From Tectiglobus sp963922535 (GTDB lineage Bacteria; Pseudomonadota; Alphaproteobacteria; Rhizobiales; Hyphomicrobiaceae): a stretch of 64,000 nucleotides of DNA. Position 1 is the first letter of the stretch. Every line of letters begins with the position of its first letter. Under the pieces are notes generated by a model that worked only from the letters and a program-made list of their open reading frames with translations, did not search any database and was not told where the DNA came from. Below, in pieces: positions 1 to 8,307 of this stretch. The stretch lies in NCBI GenBank assembly GCA_963922535.1, contig CAWUIN010000002.1, positions 20,958 to 84,957 of the forward strand. The letters run 5' to 3'. A program made the position numbers and the translations under genes.

Positions 1-965
1 CCATGAACCGCAATAAAGTACCAGCCTATAAACTGCAGGAGCGGTTTTCCTTCCCAGGAAATTTCCACCATTGATGGTGTCGCATAATACTCTGCGATAC
101 GCTTCCAGGATGCAAGTAGAAGAAACAATAAGAGCGACCAGTAGAAAACGAATGGTGCAGCAAGCGTCTTCTTCACAACGCGCCACAGATTGATTGATGG
201 ATGCGGATGCGTAAACACGGTATGGATGGATGTAAAATAGTTCAGATGCTGAGGGTCGCTGGCAATCCAGGCGATGTGCGGTGCAATGATAAGCATGCAG
301 ATGCAGGCGCTGATAAGAAAGTACATGCCATATAAGCGCACACGCACTTCTTTCACTATAAAGGCCGCAATAAGAAAAGCGCCAATCCCGATGGCAAAGC
401 TATATTGGGAAAGTAGGCCCGCTCCGCACGCAAGACCAAGGCCGATATAATCGCGGATCCTTCGGTGCTCGACAATGCGCAAGATAAACAAAAAAGATAA
501 AACCGAACACAGCATCGCAGGAATTAGACCGGTAAAGCCTTCGTGGAACCGCCAGCCGACATGATAGATGAGCGTCATCGCTTCTGCGGTTACCAGCGAC
601 CATACCGGATTGCGCGTCACTGCGTAGGCGCACCAGAAAAGCACGCCCGCAGTCGCAGTGAACATTGCATATTTGACCAGCTGAAAACTTATGAGATTAG
701 GGCCTGTAAACAGCTGTACAGCGTATATTAACCAGGTGAATAAAGGCGGTTCGTTTCTGTCATACCCAAACGAGAGATACTGAGTATAAACATTAATGAG
801 TGGATCGTCTTCTCCCAGATTAGGTGAGGCCAGCAACCGTGCACAAATATGCAAAGTGCTGTAAATCACGACGATAGAAATGGCCAACCAGAAGTAACGC
901 CACGCCTGCTGGCTCTCATTGTTTTTCGTATGCTTCTGCGTTAACGATCGGGCCGAGAAATCCAC
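1..965 (-). CDS. GT-C fold glycosyltransferase, PMT/GT39-like membrane protein (partial, C-terminus beyond window)
   Basis: An uninterrupted reading frame runs from a GTG at 965 to the window edge (about 321 codons), so the C-terminus lies outside. The translation is very hydrophobic, with at least six likely membrane helices. The first helix begins near residue 22 (RYFWLAISIVVIYS). It is followed by a loop with an acidic pair (GEDDP, about residues 53-57) and then GYDRNEPPLFTWL. Such a loop, acidic residues plus a PPL..W segment, is typical of the PMT_2/ArnT group, which moves sugars from polyprenyl-phosphate donors on the outer face of the inner membrane. The GTG has a run of G about 8 bases upstream. 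The substrate cannot be told. Another GT-C family member would look the same. Confidence 0.68.
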   Translation of the reverse strand, partial: MDFSARSLTQKHTKNNESQQAWRYFWLAISIVVIYSTLHICARLLASPNLGEDDPLINVYTQYLSFGYDRNEPPLFTWLIYAVQLFTGPNLISFQLVKYAMFTATAGVLFWCAYAVTRNPVWSLVTAEAMTLIYHVGWRFHEGFTGLIPAMLCSVLSFLFILRIVEHRRIRDYIGLGLACGAGLLSQYSFAIGIGAFLIAAFIVKEVRVRLYGMYFLISACICMLIIAPHIAWIASDPQHLNYFTSIHTVFTHPHPSINLWRVVKKTLAAPFVFYWSLLLFLLLASWKRIAEYYATPSMVEISWEGKPLLQFIGWYFIAVH

Positions 966-1192
966 GACAGAGCCCCCCAAAGCTCATTTTCACGTTTCTC
1001 GCAAGGTTATGCCAACGATCTAGGAAAAATGCCATCGCAATAAAGAGTACGATCACACATGATTTTAGAGTGTGACGTATTCAAACGTCTATCCTGTCCT
1101 GTCTTTTTGCTACAACCTGGTTTGCAGCGCAACTGTAATGGGATATGCAGGGTGCAAAATGTACAGTCCATAGGCGAAAATACCCTGACCGA

Positions 1193-1672
1193 CTATTTCC
1201 ATTCAATCTTTAAGATCTCGTAGGAGCGCGCGCCTTTCGGGGTTGCAACTTCGACGACATCGCCCTTCTCCTTGCCAATCAAGGCGCGTGCGATCGGCGA
1301 TGTAATGGACACCTTGCCGGCCTTCACATCCGCTTCAAGCTCTCCGACAACCTTATAGGTTACTTCTTCCTCGGTATCCTCGTCGATCAAAGTCAACGTT
1401 GCACCGAATTTCACGGTACTGCCGGACATGCTTGTGGGATCGACAACATCGGCGCGTCCAAGCTTGTCTTCCAATTCGGCGACCTTGGCTTCGTTGAGCC
1501 CTTGTGCTTCTTTCGCCGCATGATATTCGGCATTTTCAGACAAATCTCCATGCGCGCGCGCCTCGGCAATCGCCTGGACGATGCGCGGACGCTCCTCGGA
1601 TTTAAGGCGATGCAACTCGGCTTCGATTGCCGCATAACCCTCCACCGTCATAGGCACACGTTCCATCGGCAT
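1193..1672 (-). CDS. greA: transcription elongation factor GreA
   Basis: GreA rescues backtracked RNA polymerase by stimulating cleavage of the 3' end of the transcript. The 159 residues match the usual length. Residues 1-75 form the N-terminal coiled coil, with the signature GDLSENAEYHAAKE at 42-55, which carries the acidic tip residues that reach the polymerase active site. Residues about 80-158 form the FKBP-like C-terminal domain. The start MPMERVPMT has AGGAGA about 11 bases upstream. Starting two codons later, at MERVPMT, would also fit the family. It lies downstream of carB on the same strand with a gap of about 110 bp, an arrangement common in rhizobial genomes. Confidence 0.97.
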   Translation of the reverse strand: MPMERVPMTVEGYAAIEAELHRLKSEERPRIVQAIAEARAHGDLSENAEYHAAKEAQGLNEAKVAELEDKLGRADVVDPTSMSGSTVKFGATLTLIDEDTEEEVTYKVVGELEADVKAGKVSITSPIARALIGKEKGDVVEVATPKGARSYEILKIEWK

Positions 1673-1786
1673 CCTTCATATCTCCTCTTGGGTTCGGCTC
1701 TGAAAGCACCAAACTTCTCGTTAGTTTAAGATGGCTCTTGATCTCGGAGGAAAGCCCGTTTTGGGGGCGTTCAGCAGAGGTTGTTG

Positions 1787-4700
1787 TTAAAGCGCGGCTG
1801 TTCCGCGGGCGTAGCTCTGCAATGGTGCAACTCTCATGATATCGGCTTTGAGCGCCTTGATTGCTTGTGTGACAGCCAGAGCACCGGCAAGCGTTGTATA
1901 ATACGGAATATGATTGAGCAAGGCGCTCCGGCGAATGTCTTTTGAGTCTTCAAGCGCCTTTGCACCTTCAGTCGTATTGAAAACAATGGCGATTTCACCG
2001 TTTTTTATAGCATCAACAATGTCGGGACGCCCTTCGAGAACCTTGTTGACAACCTCACATCTCAGGCCGTACTCCTCCAGAAAACGTTTGGTCCCACGTG
2101 TTGCAACAATCGAAAAGCCCATTGCAATAAGCTCACCAGCTGCATCGACGATACCTGTCTTATCGCTATCGCGTACTGAGATGAAGACTTTGCCTGAAAC
2201 GGGAAGGTGCTGGCCTGCGCCAAGCTGCCCTTTGCCAAATGCCATGGCAAAATCCTGGTCAATACCCATGACTTCACCCGTCGAGCGCATCTCTGGCCCT
2301 AAAATAGGATCTACGCCAGGAAAACGAGCAAATGGGAAAACTGCTTCTTTGATCGCAATATGCCCAACCTTGGGTGGATGTAAGCTTAAATCCGCCAACT
2401 TTTCACCAGCCATAATTCGCGCAGCTAGCCCAGCCACAGGCAAACCGATCACCTTGGCCACGAACGGTATGGTGCGGCTGGCACGTGGATTAACTTCGAG
2501 GATATAGATACTCTTGTCCTTGATTGCAAACTGGATGTTCATCAGCCCGACAACACCAAGCGATAATGCAAGTTTCCTGCTTTGTTTCTCAAGCTTGGAA
2601 ATCGTGCTGTCGCTGAGGCTGTGGGGCGGCAATGAACATGCAGAGTCACCAGAGTGTATTCCTGCTTCTTCGATATGTTCCATCACGCCGGCGATGAAAA
2701 CGTCTTCGCCATCACAAAGGCAATCAACGTCGACTTCGATCGCATTCGTCAAATACCGGTCAATTAACAGTGGCCGCTGCTTCGATACAACAAGTTCTGT
2801 GGGATTATCCAGGGTTGCCTGCAGGCGATTGACATAGCGGTCCAGTTCACCTGTGTCGTGGACGATTTCCATTGCACGCCCGCCCAACACATAAGATGGG
2901 CGAATTACAATCGGATAACCAATGGTGTCGGCCTTGGCACGGGCTTCCTGAGGGGAGGCTGCGATCCCGCTTTCCGGTTGTGTCAGTTCCAGTTTCCTGA
3001 TCAGCGCATTAAAGCGGTCACGGTCCTCGGCAAGGTCAATCGCATCAGGCGATGTACCGAGGATTGGAACGCCTGCCTCTTCGAGTGCTGCCGCCAGTTT
3101 CAGCGGTGTCTGACCACCGAACTGAACGATCACGCCTTTAACGGTGCCGCGGGTCTGTTCGGTACGGATGATTTCAAGCACATCCTCCGATGTCAGCGGC
3201 TCAAAATAGAGTCGGTCCGATGTATCGTAATCAGTGGAAACCGTTTCCGGATTGCAATTGACCATAATCGTTTCATAGCCAGCTTCGGATAAAGAGAAAC
3301 AGGCGTGGCAGCAGCAGTAATCGAATTCGATACCCTGTCCGATTCTGTTCGGCCCGCCACCAAGAATGATGATTTTCTCACGCACCGACGGTGCTGCCTC
3401 GCACATCGGTGCATCAACCAGACCGGTTTCATATGTTGAATACATGTAGGCGGTCGGCGATGCGAATTCCGCTGCACAGGTATCGATGCGTTTGAAGACG
3501 GGGTGCACGCCAGCCACACGCCTTTTTTCCACCACGTCTTTTTTCTCAATCCCCGTTAGCCTGGCAAGACGACCATCGGAAAAGCCCATTGCCTTAAGAT
3601 GGCGCAACAGCATCGGGCTGTCGGGTAGGCCGTGATTGAGCAACCGCGCTTCCATTTCAACAATTTCCAGGATGCGGGCGATGAACCAGGGATCATAATG
3701 GCAGAATTCCTGGACCTGCTCCGGCTCAAAACCAAGACGCAAGGCCTGTGCTACTTTTAAAAGCCGATCCGGTGCCGGCCGGCTGACGGCGGCGCGCATG
3801 ATGTTGGCATCGTCGCCCTGCCCCAGCCCTTCCAGTTCAATATCGTCAAGGCCTTCAAGCCCTGTCTCCATTGAGCGCAGTGCCTTCTGGAGGCTCTCAG
3901 CGAATGTCCGTCCGATCGCCATAACTTCCCCAACAGACTTCATGGCGGTTGTAAGCGTTGAATCAGCACCGGGGAACTTTTCAAACGCAAAGCGCGGAAT
4001 TTTGGTGACAACATAATCGATTGTCGGTTCAAACGAGGCTGGTGTCGCGCCACCAGTGATATCATTGTCCAATTCATCCAGCGTGTAGCCGACCGCGAGG
4101 CGTGCCGCCACTTTTGCAATCGGGAAACCGGTTGCCTTAGAGGCCAGGGCAGACGACCGCGAAACCCGCGGGTTCATCTCAATGACCACAAGTCTTCCGT
4201 CCTCAGGGTTGATCGCAAACTGTACATTCGAGCCGCCGGTCTCGACGCCGATTTCGCGGAGCACCGCAATCGATGCATCCCGCATGATCTGGTATTCTTT
4301 ATCGCTCAGCGTTAAAGCCGGCGCGACCGTAATCGAGTCGCCCGTGTGCACGCCCATGGGATCGATATTTTCGATCGAGCACACAATAATGCAGTTGTCA
4401 GCCTTGTCGCGCACAACCTCCATTTCAAATTCTTTCCAGCCAAGAACACTCTCTTCGACAAGAACCTGGCTGGTCGGGGAAGCATCGAGGCCGCGCTCGA
4501 TAATGTTGGTGTATTCCTGCCGGTTATAGGCAATGCCACCGCCGGTGCCGCCAAGCGTGAAGGACGGACGGATAATAGCTGGCAGCCCAACGACCTCAAG
4601 CGCTGCTATCGCCTCGTTCATGTTGTGCGCAAGAGCGGAGCGTGGCGTCTCGAGGCCGATCTTCTTCATTGCCTCGCGGAACAGCAGGCGATCTTCGGCC

Positions 4701-5074
4701 TTGTCTATCGCCTCGGCATTTGCCCCGATCAGCTCAACTCCGAGAGCCGCCAGAACCCCATTTTTCTGCAGCGCAAGGGCTGTATTGAGCGCCGTTTGCC
4801 CACCCATTGTCGGCAACAGCGCGTCAGGTTTTTCCGCCGCCAGGATCTTGGCCACAACGTCATGGGTGATCGGCTCGATATACGTCGCATCAGCCACGTC
4901 CGGGTCCGTCATGATCGTTGCTGGGTTGGAATTCACCAGAATGATCCGGTAGCCTTCAGCCTTCAGGGCCTTACAGGCCTGAGTTCCTGAATAGTCAAAT
5001 TCGCATGCCTGGCCGATCACAATCGGACCTGCACCAATAATCATGATCGAGGAGATATCAGTGCGTTTTGGCAT
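1787..5074 (-). CDS. carB: carbamoyl-phosphate synthase large subunit
   Basis: CarB makes carbamoyl phosphate from bicarbonate, ATP and ammonia passed on by CarA, for arginine and pyrimidine synthesis. I chose the ATG at 5074 (MPKRTDISS), giving 1095 residues. The open frame reaches 5191, but the extra 39 residues are not family-like. Two ATP-grasp halves are visible: the first with GQTALNTALAL and EMNPRVSRSSALASKATG, the second starting at GGGPNRIGQGIEFDY with EVNPRASRTIPFVAKVIG. The last ~140 residues are the MGS-like allosteric domain (GKVFISVRDSDK). The carA gene is not in the window. The first half keeps the residues expected for bicarbonate phosphorylation, and nothing looks broken. Confidence 0.97.
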   Translation of the reverse strand: MPKRTDISSIMIIGAGPIVIGQACEFDYSGTQACKALKAEGYRIILVNSNPATIMTDPDVADATYIEPITHDVVAKILAAEKPDALLPTMGGQTALNTALALQKNGVLAALGVELIGANAEAIDKAEDRLLFREAMKKIGLETPRSALAHNMNEAIAALEVVGLPAIIRPSFTLGGTGGGIAYNRQEYTNIIERGLDASPTSQVLVEESVLGWKEFEMEVVRDKADNCIIVCSIENIDPMGVHTGDSITVAPALTLSDKEYQIMRDASIAVLREIGVETGGSNVQFAINPEDGRLVVIEMNPRVSRSSALASKATGFPIAKVAARLAVGYTLDELDNDITGGATPASFEPTIDYVVTKIPRFAFEKFPGADSTLTTAMKSVGEVMAIGRTFAESLQKALRSMETGLEGLDDIELEGLGQGDDANIMRAAVSRPAPDRLLKVAQALRLGFEPEQVQEFCHYDPWFIARILEIVEMEARLLNHGLPDSPMLLRHLKAMGFSDGRLARLTGIEKKDVVEKRRVAGVHPVFKRIDTCAAEFASPTAYMYSTYETGLVDAPMCEAAPSVREKIIILGGGPNRIGQGIEFDYCCCHACFSLSEAGYETIMVNCNPETVSTDYDTSDRLYFEPLTSEDVLEIIRTEQTRGTVKGVIVQFGGQTPLKLAAALEEAGVPILGTSPDAIDLAEDRDRFNALIRKLELTQPESGIAASPQEARAKADTIGYPIVIRPSYVLGGRAMEIVHDTGELDRYVNRLQATLDNPTELVVSKQRPLLIDRYLTNAIEVDVDCLCDGEDVFIAGVMEHIEEAGIHSGDSACSLPPHSLSDSTISKLEKQSRKLALSLGVVGLMNIQFAIKDKSIYILEVNPRASRTIPFVAKVIGLPVAGLAARIMAGEKLADLSLHPPKVGHIAIKEAVFPFARFPGVDPILGPEMRSTGEVMGIDQDFAMAFGKGQLGAGQHLPVSGKVFISVRDSDKTGIVDAAGELIAMGFSIVATRGTKRFLEEYGLRCEVVNKVLEGRPDIVDAIKNGEIAIVFNTTEGAKALEDSKDIRRSALLNHIPYYTTLAGALAVTQAIKALKADIMRVAPLQSYARGTAAL

Positions 5075-5671
5075 ATGATCAACCCTTAATGCTTCGTTCG
5101 TAAATGCTTCGTTCGCGCATATAGCGCGCGCCGTACCGCCGGCCAACAGGCCAGAGTCGTGCTGCGCACATCCGTGTTGTGGTGATGACACTTAAAATTG
5201 CGTACGGGACGTAAACGTCAGCTTCGGGCAAAGTACATTAATCGAGCATAAGCCGTTTGGCTATAGCGCGCACATGAAGCGGTAAACTTATGACGAAGTA
5301 TTCAGTGTATAAGATGTTACTGCATTTTTTCTATGGCACAACTGTCAAGCATCGAGCTGGAGGATAAATATAAATGTTCGTGTTTTGTCTGAATTCTGTC
5401 GCTCTGTCTCCATCGTAATGCATCCATGTTTCATATAGGAAATTATATCACCAGGATAGTCCATGATTTACGGGATGGTAGGCCTGACGAAAAACGCAAA
5501 ATTTCAGTTACGCGGTGCGCGTTGTCCGACAATTGTACAAACGATATTGATCGGGTTAAGGTGAAACAATAACTTTCCGTCCCACGACCATAAGCGCTGC
5601 GCCATCGCATGTTTGGCATGGTTTGAAATACACCCGCCGCAAAGCGCGCAACCGACTGGACACTCAAATCC
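5075..5671. other. intergenic region between divergent carB and the MBL hydrolase
   Basis: No convincing gene is present; the open frames here are antisense to the hydrolase or lack a ribosome site. The carB leader holds a 13-base direct repeat (AATGCTTCGTTCG) at 5088-5100 and 5103-5115, period 15. Promoters for both divergent genes must lie here, but I could not assign boxes. Confidence 0.5.
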
Positions 5672-6325
5672 ATGATAGACACAACACAATCCCATCTTAG
5701 CATTGCAATCATTCCGGTTACGCCGCTGCAGCAGAACTGCACCATGATCTGGCGCACCTCTGATAAGTTGGGCGCCATTGTCGATCCCGGCGGCGATATT
5801 GATCATATCATGGAAGCGATCACTGAGAATGACGTCAACGTTGAAAAGATTGTCTTGACCCACGGTCACATAGACCACACCGCTGCCGCCGATGAGTTAC
5901 GCGCGCGCCTTGGCGTCAAGATCGAAGGCCCGCATCCAAGCGATCAGTTCCTACTTGAGGATCTGGAAAGCAAGGCTGCCGCCTACGGCATCGAAGGCGC
6001 CCGCAACGTCACACCCGACCTCTGGCTTAAGGACGGCAATACATGTGCCATGGCTGGCTTTGAGTTTAATGTGCTCCATTGCCCCGGTCATTCGCCCGGC
6101 TCGCTGGTCTACGTCAGCCGCGAACTGAAGTTTGCCATCGTTGGCGATGTGATTTTCAATGGGGCCATTGGCCGCACTGATTTTCCTTATGGCGATCACG
6201 CAGCACTCATCACGGCCATCAAGACCAAGCTTCTGCCGCTTGGCGATGAAATCAGCTTCATCTGCGGCCACGGCCCCGCCAGCACCTTCGGCCACGAACG
6301 CGTGAACAATCCATTTCTGAGGTAA
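5672..6325 (+). CDS. MBL-fold metallo-hydrolase, glyoxalase II-like
   Basis: This is a 217-residue soluble metallo-beta-lactamase-fold hydrolase. The metal ligands are visible: THGHIDH at 63-69 (H64, H66, D68, H69), H140 in HCPGHSPGS, D159 in GDVIFNGAIGR, and H200 in ICGHGP. This is the small GloB/YcbL group, which hydrolyses thioesters such as S-lactoylglutathione, or acts on related substrates. The extended C-terminal domain of true glyoxalase II is absent. The gene stands alone on the plus strand, about 120 bp before the next gene. The start codon has only a weak upstream purine stretch. The exact substrate is unknown. Confidence 0.85.
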   Translation: MIDTTQSHLSIAIIPVTPLQQNCTMIWRTSDKLGAIVDPGGDIDHIMEAITENDVNVEKIVLTHGHIDHTAAADELRARLGVKIEGPHPSDQFLLEDLESKAAAYGIEGARNVTPDLWLKDGNTCAMAGFEFNVLHCPGHSPGSLVYVSRELKFAIVGDVIFNGAIGRTDFPYGDHAALITAIKTKLLPLGDEISFICGHGPASTFGHERVNNPFLR

Positions 6326-6444
6326 TGTTTGGGCGGCAGATGGCAGGACACGATAAAGCACGCATGAGTGTCATTGATCTGCAACACGCTGGAATTAAGC
6401 ATATTAAGTGTTCGTAGAAATTGTCACGCCAATAGGAGAACTCA

Positions 6445-7971
6445 ATGCTTTTGAGATCTATTCTGCTTTGTACATCCGTGTGCGCTGCTGCTCTGGCGAG
6501 CTCTGCCCAGGCTGAGCTTAAAGTTAATCTGCTCGGGACTTACGAAACTAAAGTCTTTGACGAAGGCGCAGCGGAAATCGTTGCCCATGACGCCAAGAAC
6601 CAGCGCCTGTTCATCGTCAACGGTAACGACAAGACAATCGATGTCATCGACTTCAAAGACCCGAAGGCAATGACAAAGATCAACGCGATCGATCTGTCAG
6701 AATATGGAAAGACGGCAAATTCCGTTGCAGTCCATGGCGAGCGCGTTGCGGTTGCAGTTGAGGCAAATGACAAGCAGGCAAACGGCAAGCTTCTCGTGCT
6801 TGATCTTGAAGGCAAGGTCGTCAGCGAGGCTGAAGCCGGTGCGCTGCCAGACATGGTGACATTCACCCCGGATGGTCAGTATATTCTGCTGGCTAACGAA
6901 GGTGAGCCAAGTGATGATTTCAAGAATGATCCGGAAGGCTCCGTCACCATTTTTGAGATTGCAAGTGGTAAGGTCACCAACGTTTCGTTTGCAGGTCTCA
7001 AAAAGCAGGATTTTGGTCCAAGCGCACACTGGCCATCGCCAGAAGGCACAACTGTCGCGCAGGACCTTGAGCCGGAATACATCGCCATTTCAGGCGACAG
7101 CAAAACAGCGTTTGTCTCGATGCAGGAAAATAACGCCATGGCTGTTATTGACATCGCAAGCGGCAAGATTACCAAGGTGTTCGGTCTGGGACTTAAGGAT
7201 TGGAGAAACTTTAAGTTCGACGTCACAGACAAGGACAAGGCAACCGTTCTTAAGAGCTGGCCGGTTGTGTCCATGTACCAGCCGGATGCCATCGCATCGT
7301 TTACGCACAACGGGGCAACCTATATCGTTACAGCAAACGAGGGCGATGCACGCGACTATGAAGGCTATTCCGAAGAGACCCGGGTTGCCAAGCTTAAGCT
7401 GGATGCAGAAAAGTATCCAAATGCTGCAGAGCTGCAGGATGAAAAGGCACTTGGCCGTCTGAAGACCACAACAGCTAAGGGGGATACTGACGGCGATGGC
7501 GACATCGACCAGATCCATGCCTATGGCGGCCGTTCGTTTTCAATCTTTGCCGCAGATGGCAAGATGATCTACGACAGCGGTGATGAGTTTACCGCATACC
7601 TGTCGAAGCAGCATCCAACATGGTTCAACTCCGAAGGCGAAGAAAGCAGCTTTGACAAGCGCTCTGATGACAAGGGCACCGAGCCGGAAGGCGTAGATGT
7701 GGGCACAGTGGGTGGCACGCGTTATGCTTTCATCGGCCTGGAACGCATGGGGGGCATCATGGTTTACGATATCTCCAACCCTGAAGCGCCGAAGTTTGAA
7801 ACCTACATCCTTAATGCCAATCCTAAGGGAAGTGGCAAAGAGGGTACCGCCGGCGACCTTGGGCCAGAGGGCTTGAAATTCATCGCAGCCGATAAGAGCC
7901 CGACGGGCAAGGCAATCCTCGTCGTTGCCAACGAAGTCTCAGGCAGCACCTCTGCCTTCGAACTCGAGTAA
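6445..7971 (+). CDS. secreted choice-of-anchor I family protein (beta-propeller-like)
   Basis: The 508-residue protein has a clear Sec signal peptide (MLLRSILLCTSVCAAALA, cleavage after AQA at about 23). The mature part has repeated segments of the kind LFIVNGNDKTIDVIDF, TPDGQYILLANEGEPSD and YIVTANEGDARDYEG. These are hallmarks of the choice-of-anchor I family, which forms a propeller-like body and is often annotated near alkaline phosphatases. The C-terminus ends shortly after a KSPTGKAILVVANEVSGS segment, with no added anchor or sorting domain, so the protein is probably free in the periplasm or secreted. AGGAGA lies 7 bases before the ATG. A strong terminator follows. Its function is not established. 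Confidence 0.85.
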   Translation: MLLRSILLCTSVCAAALASSAQAELKVNLLGTYETKVFDEGAAEIVAHDAKNQRLFIVNGNDKTIDVIDFKDPKAMTKINAIDLSEYGKTANSVAVHGERVAVAVEANDKQANGKLLVLDLEGKVVSEAEAGALPDMVTFTPDGQYILLANEGEPSDDFKNDPEGSVTIFEIASGKVTNVSFAGLKKQDFGPSAHWPSPEGTTVAQDLEPEYIAISGDSKTAFVSMQENNAMAVIDIASGKITKVFGLGLKDWRNFKFDVTDKDKATVLKSWPVVSMYQPDAIASFTHNGATYIVTANEGDARDYEGYSEETRVAKLKLDAEKYPNAAELQDEKALGRLKTTTAKGDTDGDGDIDQIHAYGGRSFSIFAADGKMIYDSGDEFTAYLSKQHPTWFNSEGEESSFDKRSDDKGTEPEGVDVGTVGGTRYAFIGLERMGGIMVYDISNPEAPKFETYILNANPKGSGKEGTAGDLGPEGLKFIAADKSPTGKAILVVANEVSGSTSAFELE

Positions 7972-8006
7972 GCGGCTGTCTGGCGATTAACTTATAAGAT
8001 ACATTG

Positions 8007-8043
8007 AAGGCGTCGTGGCAGAGCTTGCTACGACGCCTTTTTC
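8007..8043 (+). terminator. intrinsic terminator after the choice-of-anchor I gene
   Basis: A perfect 10-bp stem (AAGGCGTCGT at 8007-8016 with ACGACGCCTT at 8030-8039) has a 13-base loop whose GCA/TGC can extend pairing. It is followed by a T run to 8042. It lies 36 bp after the stop codon. Confidence 0.85.
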
Positions 8044-8307
8044 AATGGTTTCTGTGACCTTAAGACCTCGTATTTTGCTCGTGCCGGCGTTGTGGTGTAT
8101 CGTTAAGCCCGCCCAATGCCCTCAAGGAGCAGGGCGCTTGATCCTATCCCGACATTTTTGGCGGCACGGCCAAGTCCAGGCTGGACATTAATTTAATAGT
8201 GTATGCAGTGGTGTGCATCTTCCCTGTGCAGGGCTTATTTTCAGGGTGTGCCGCCACGGTATTTGATGCGGAACAGAGCCATACAAGGGAAAAAGGCAGC
8301 ATACGTA

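Noticed and set aside
1740..1786. A GC hairpin (GCCC..GGGC then TTT) between carB and greA as a terminator
   Set aside because: The stem is only four base pairs and the T run is short, so I did not list it.
1914..4990. Several long open frames on the plus strand inside carB
   Set aside because: They are shadows of carB; carB is continuous and well conserved.
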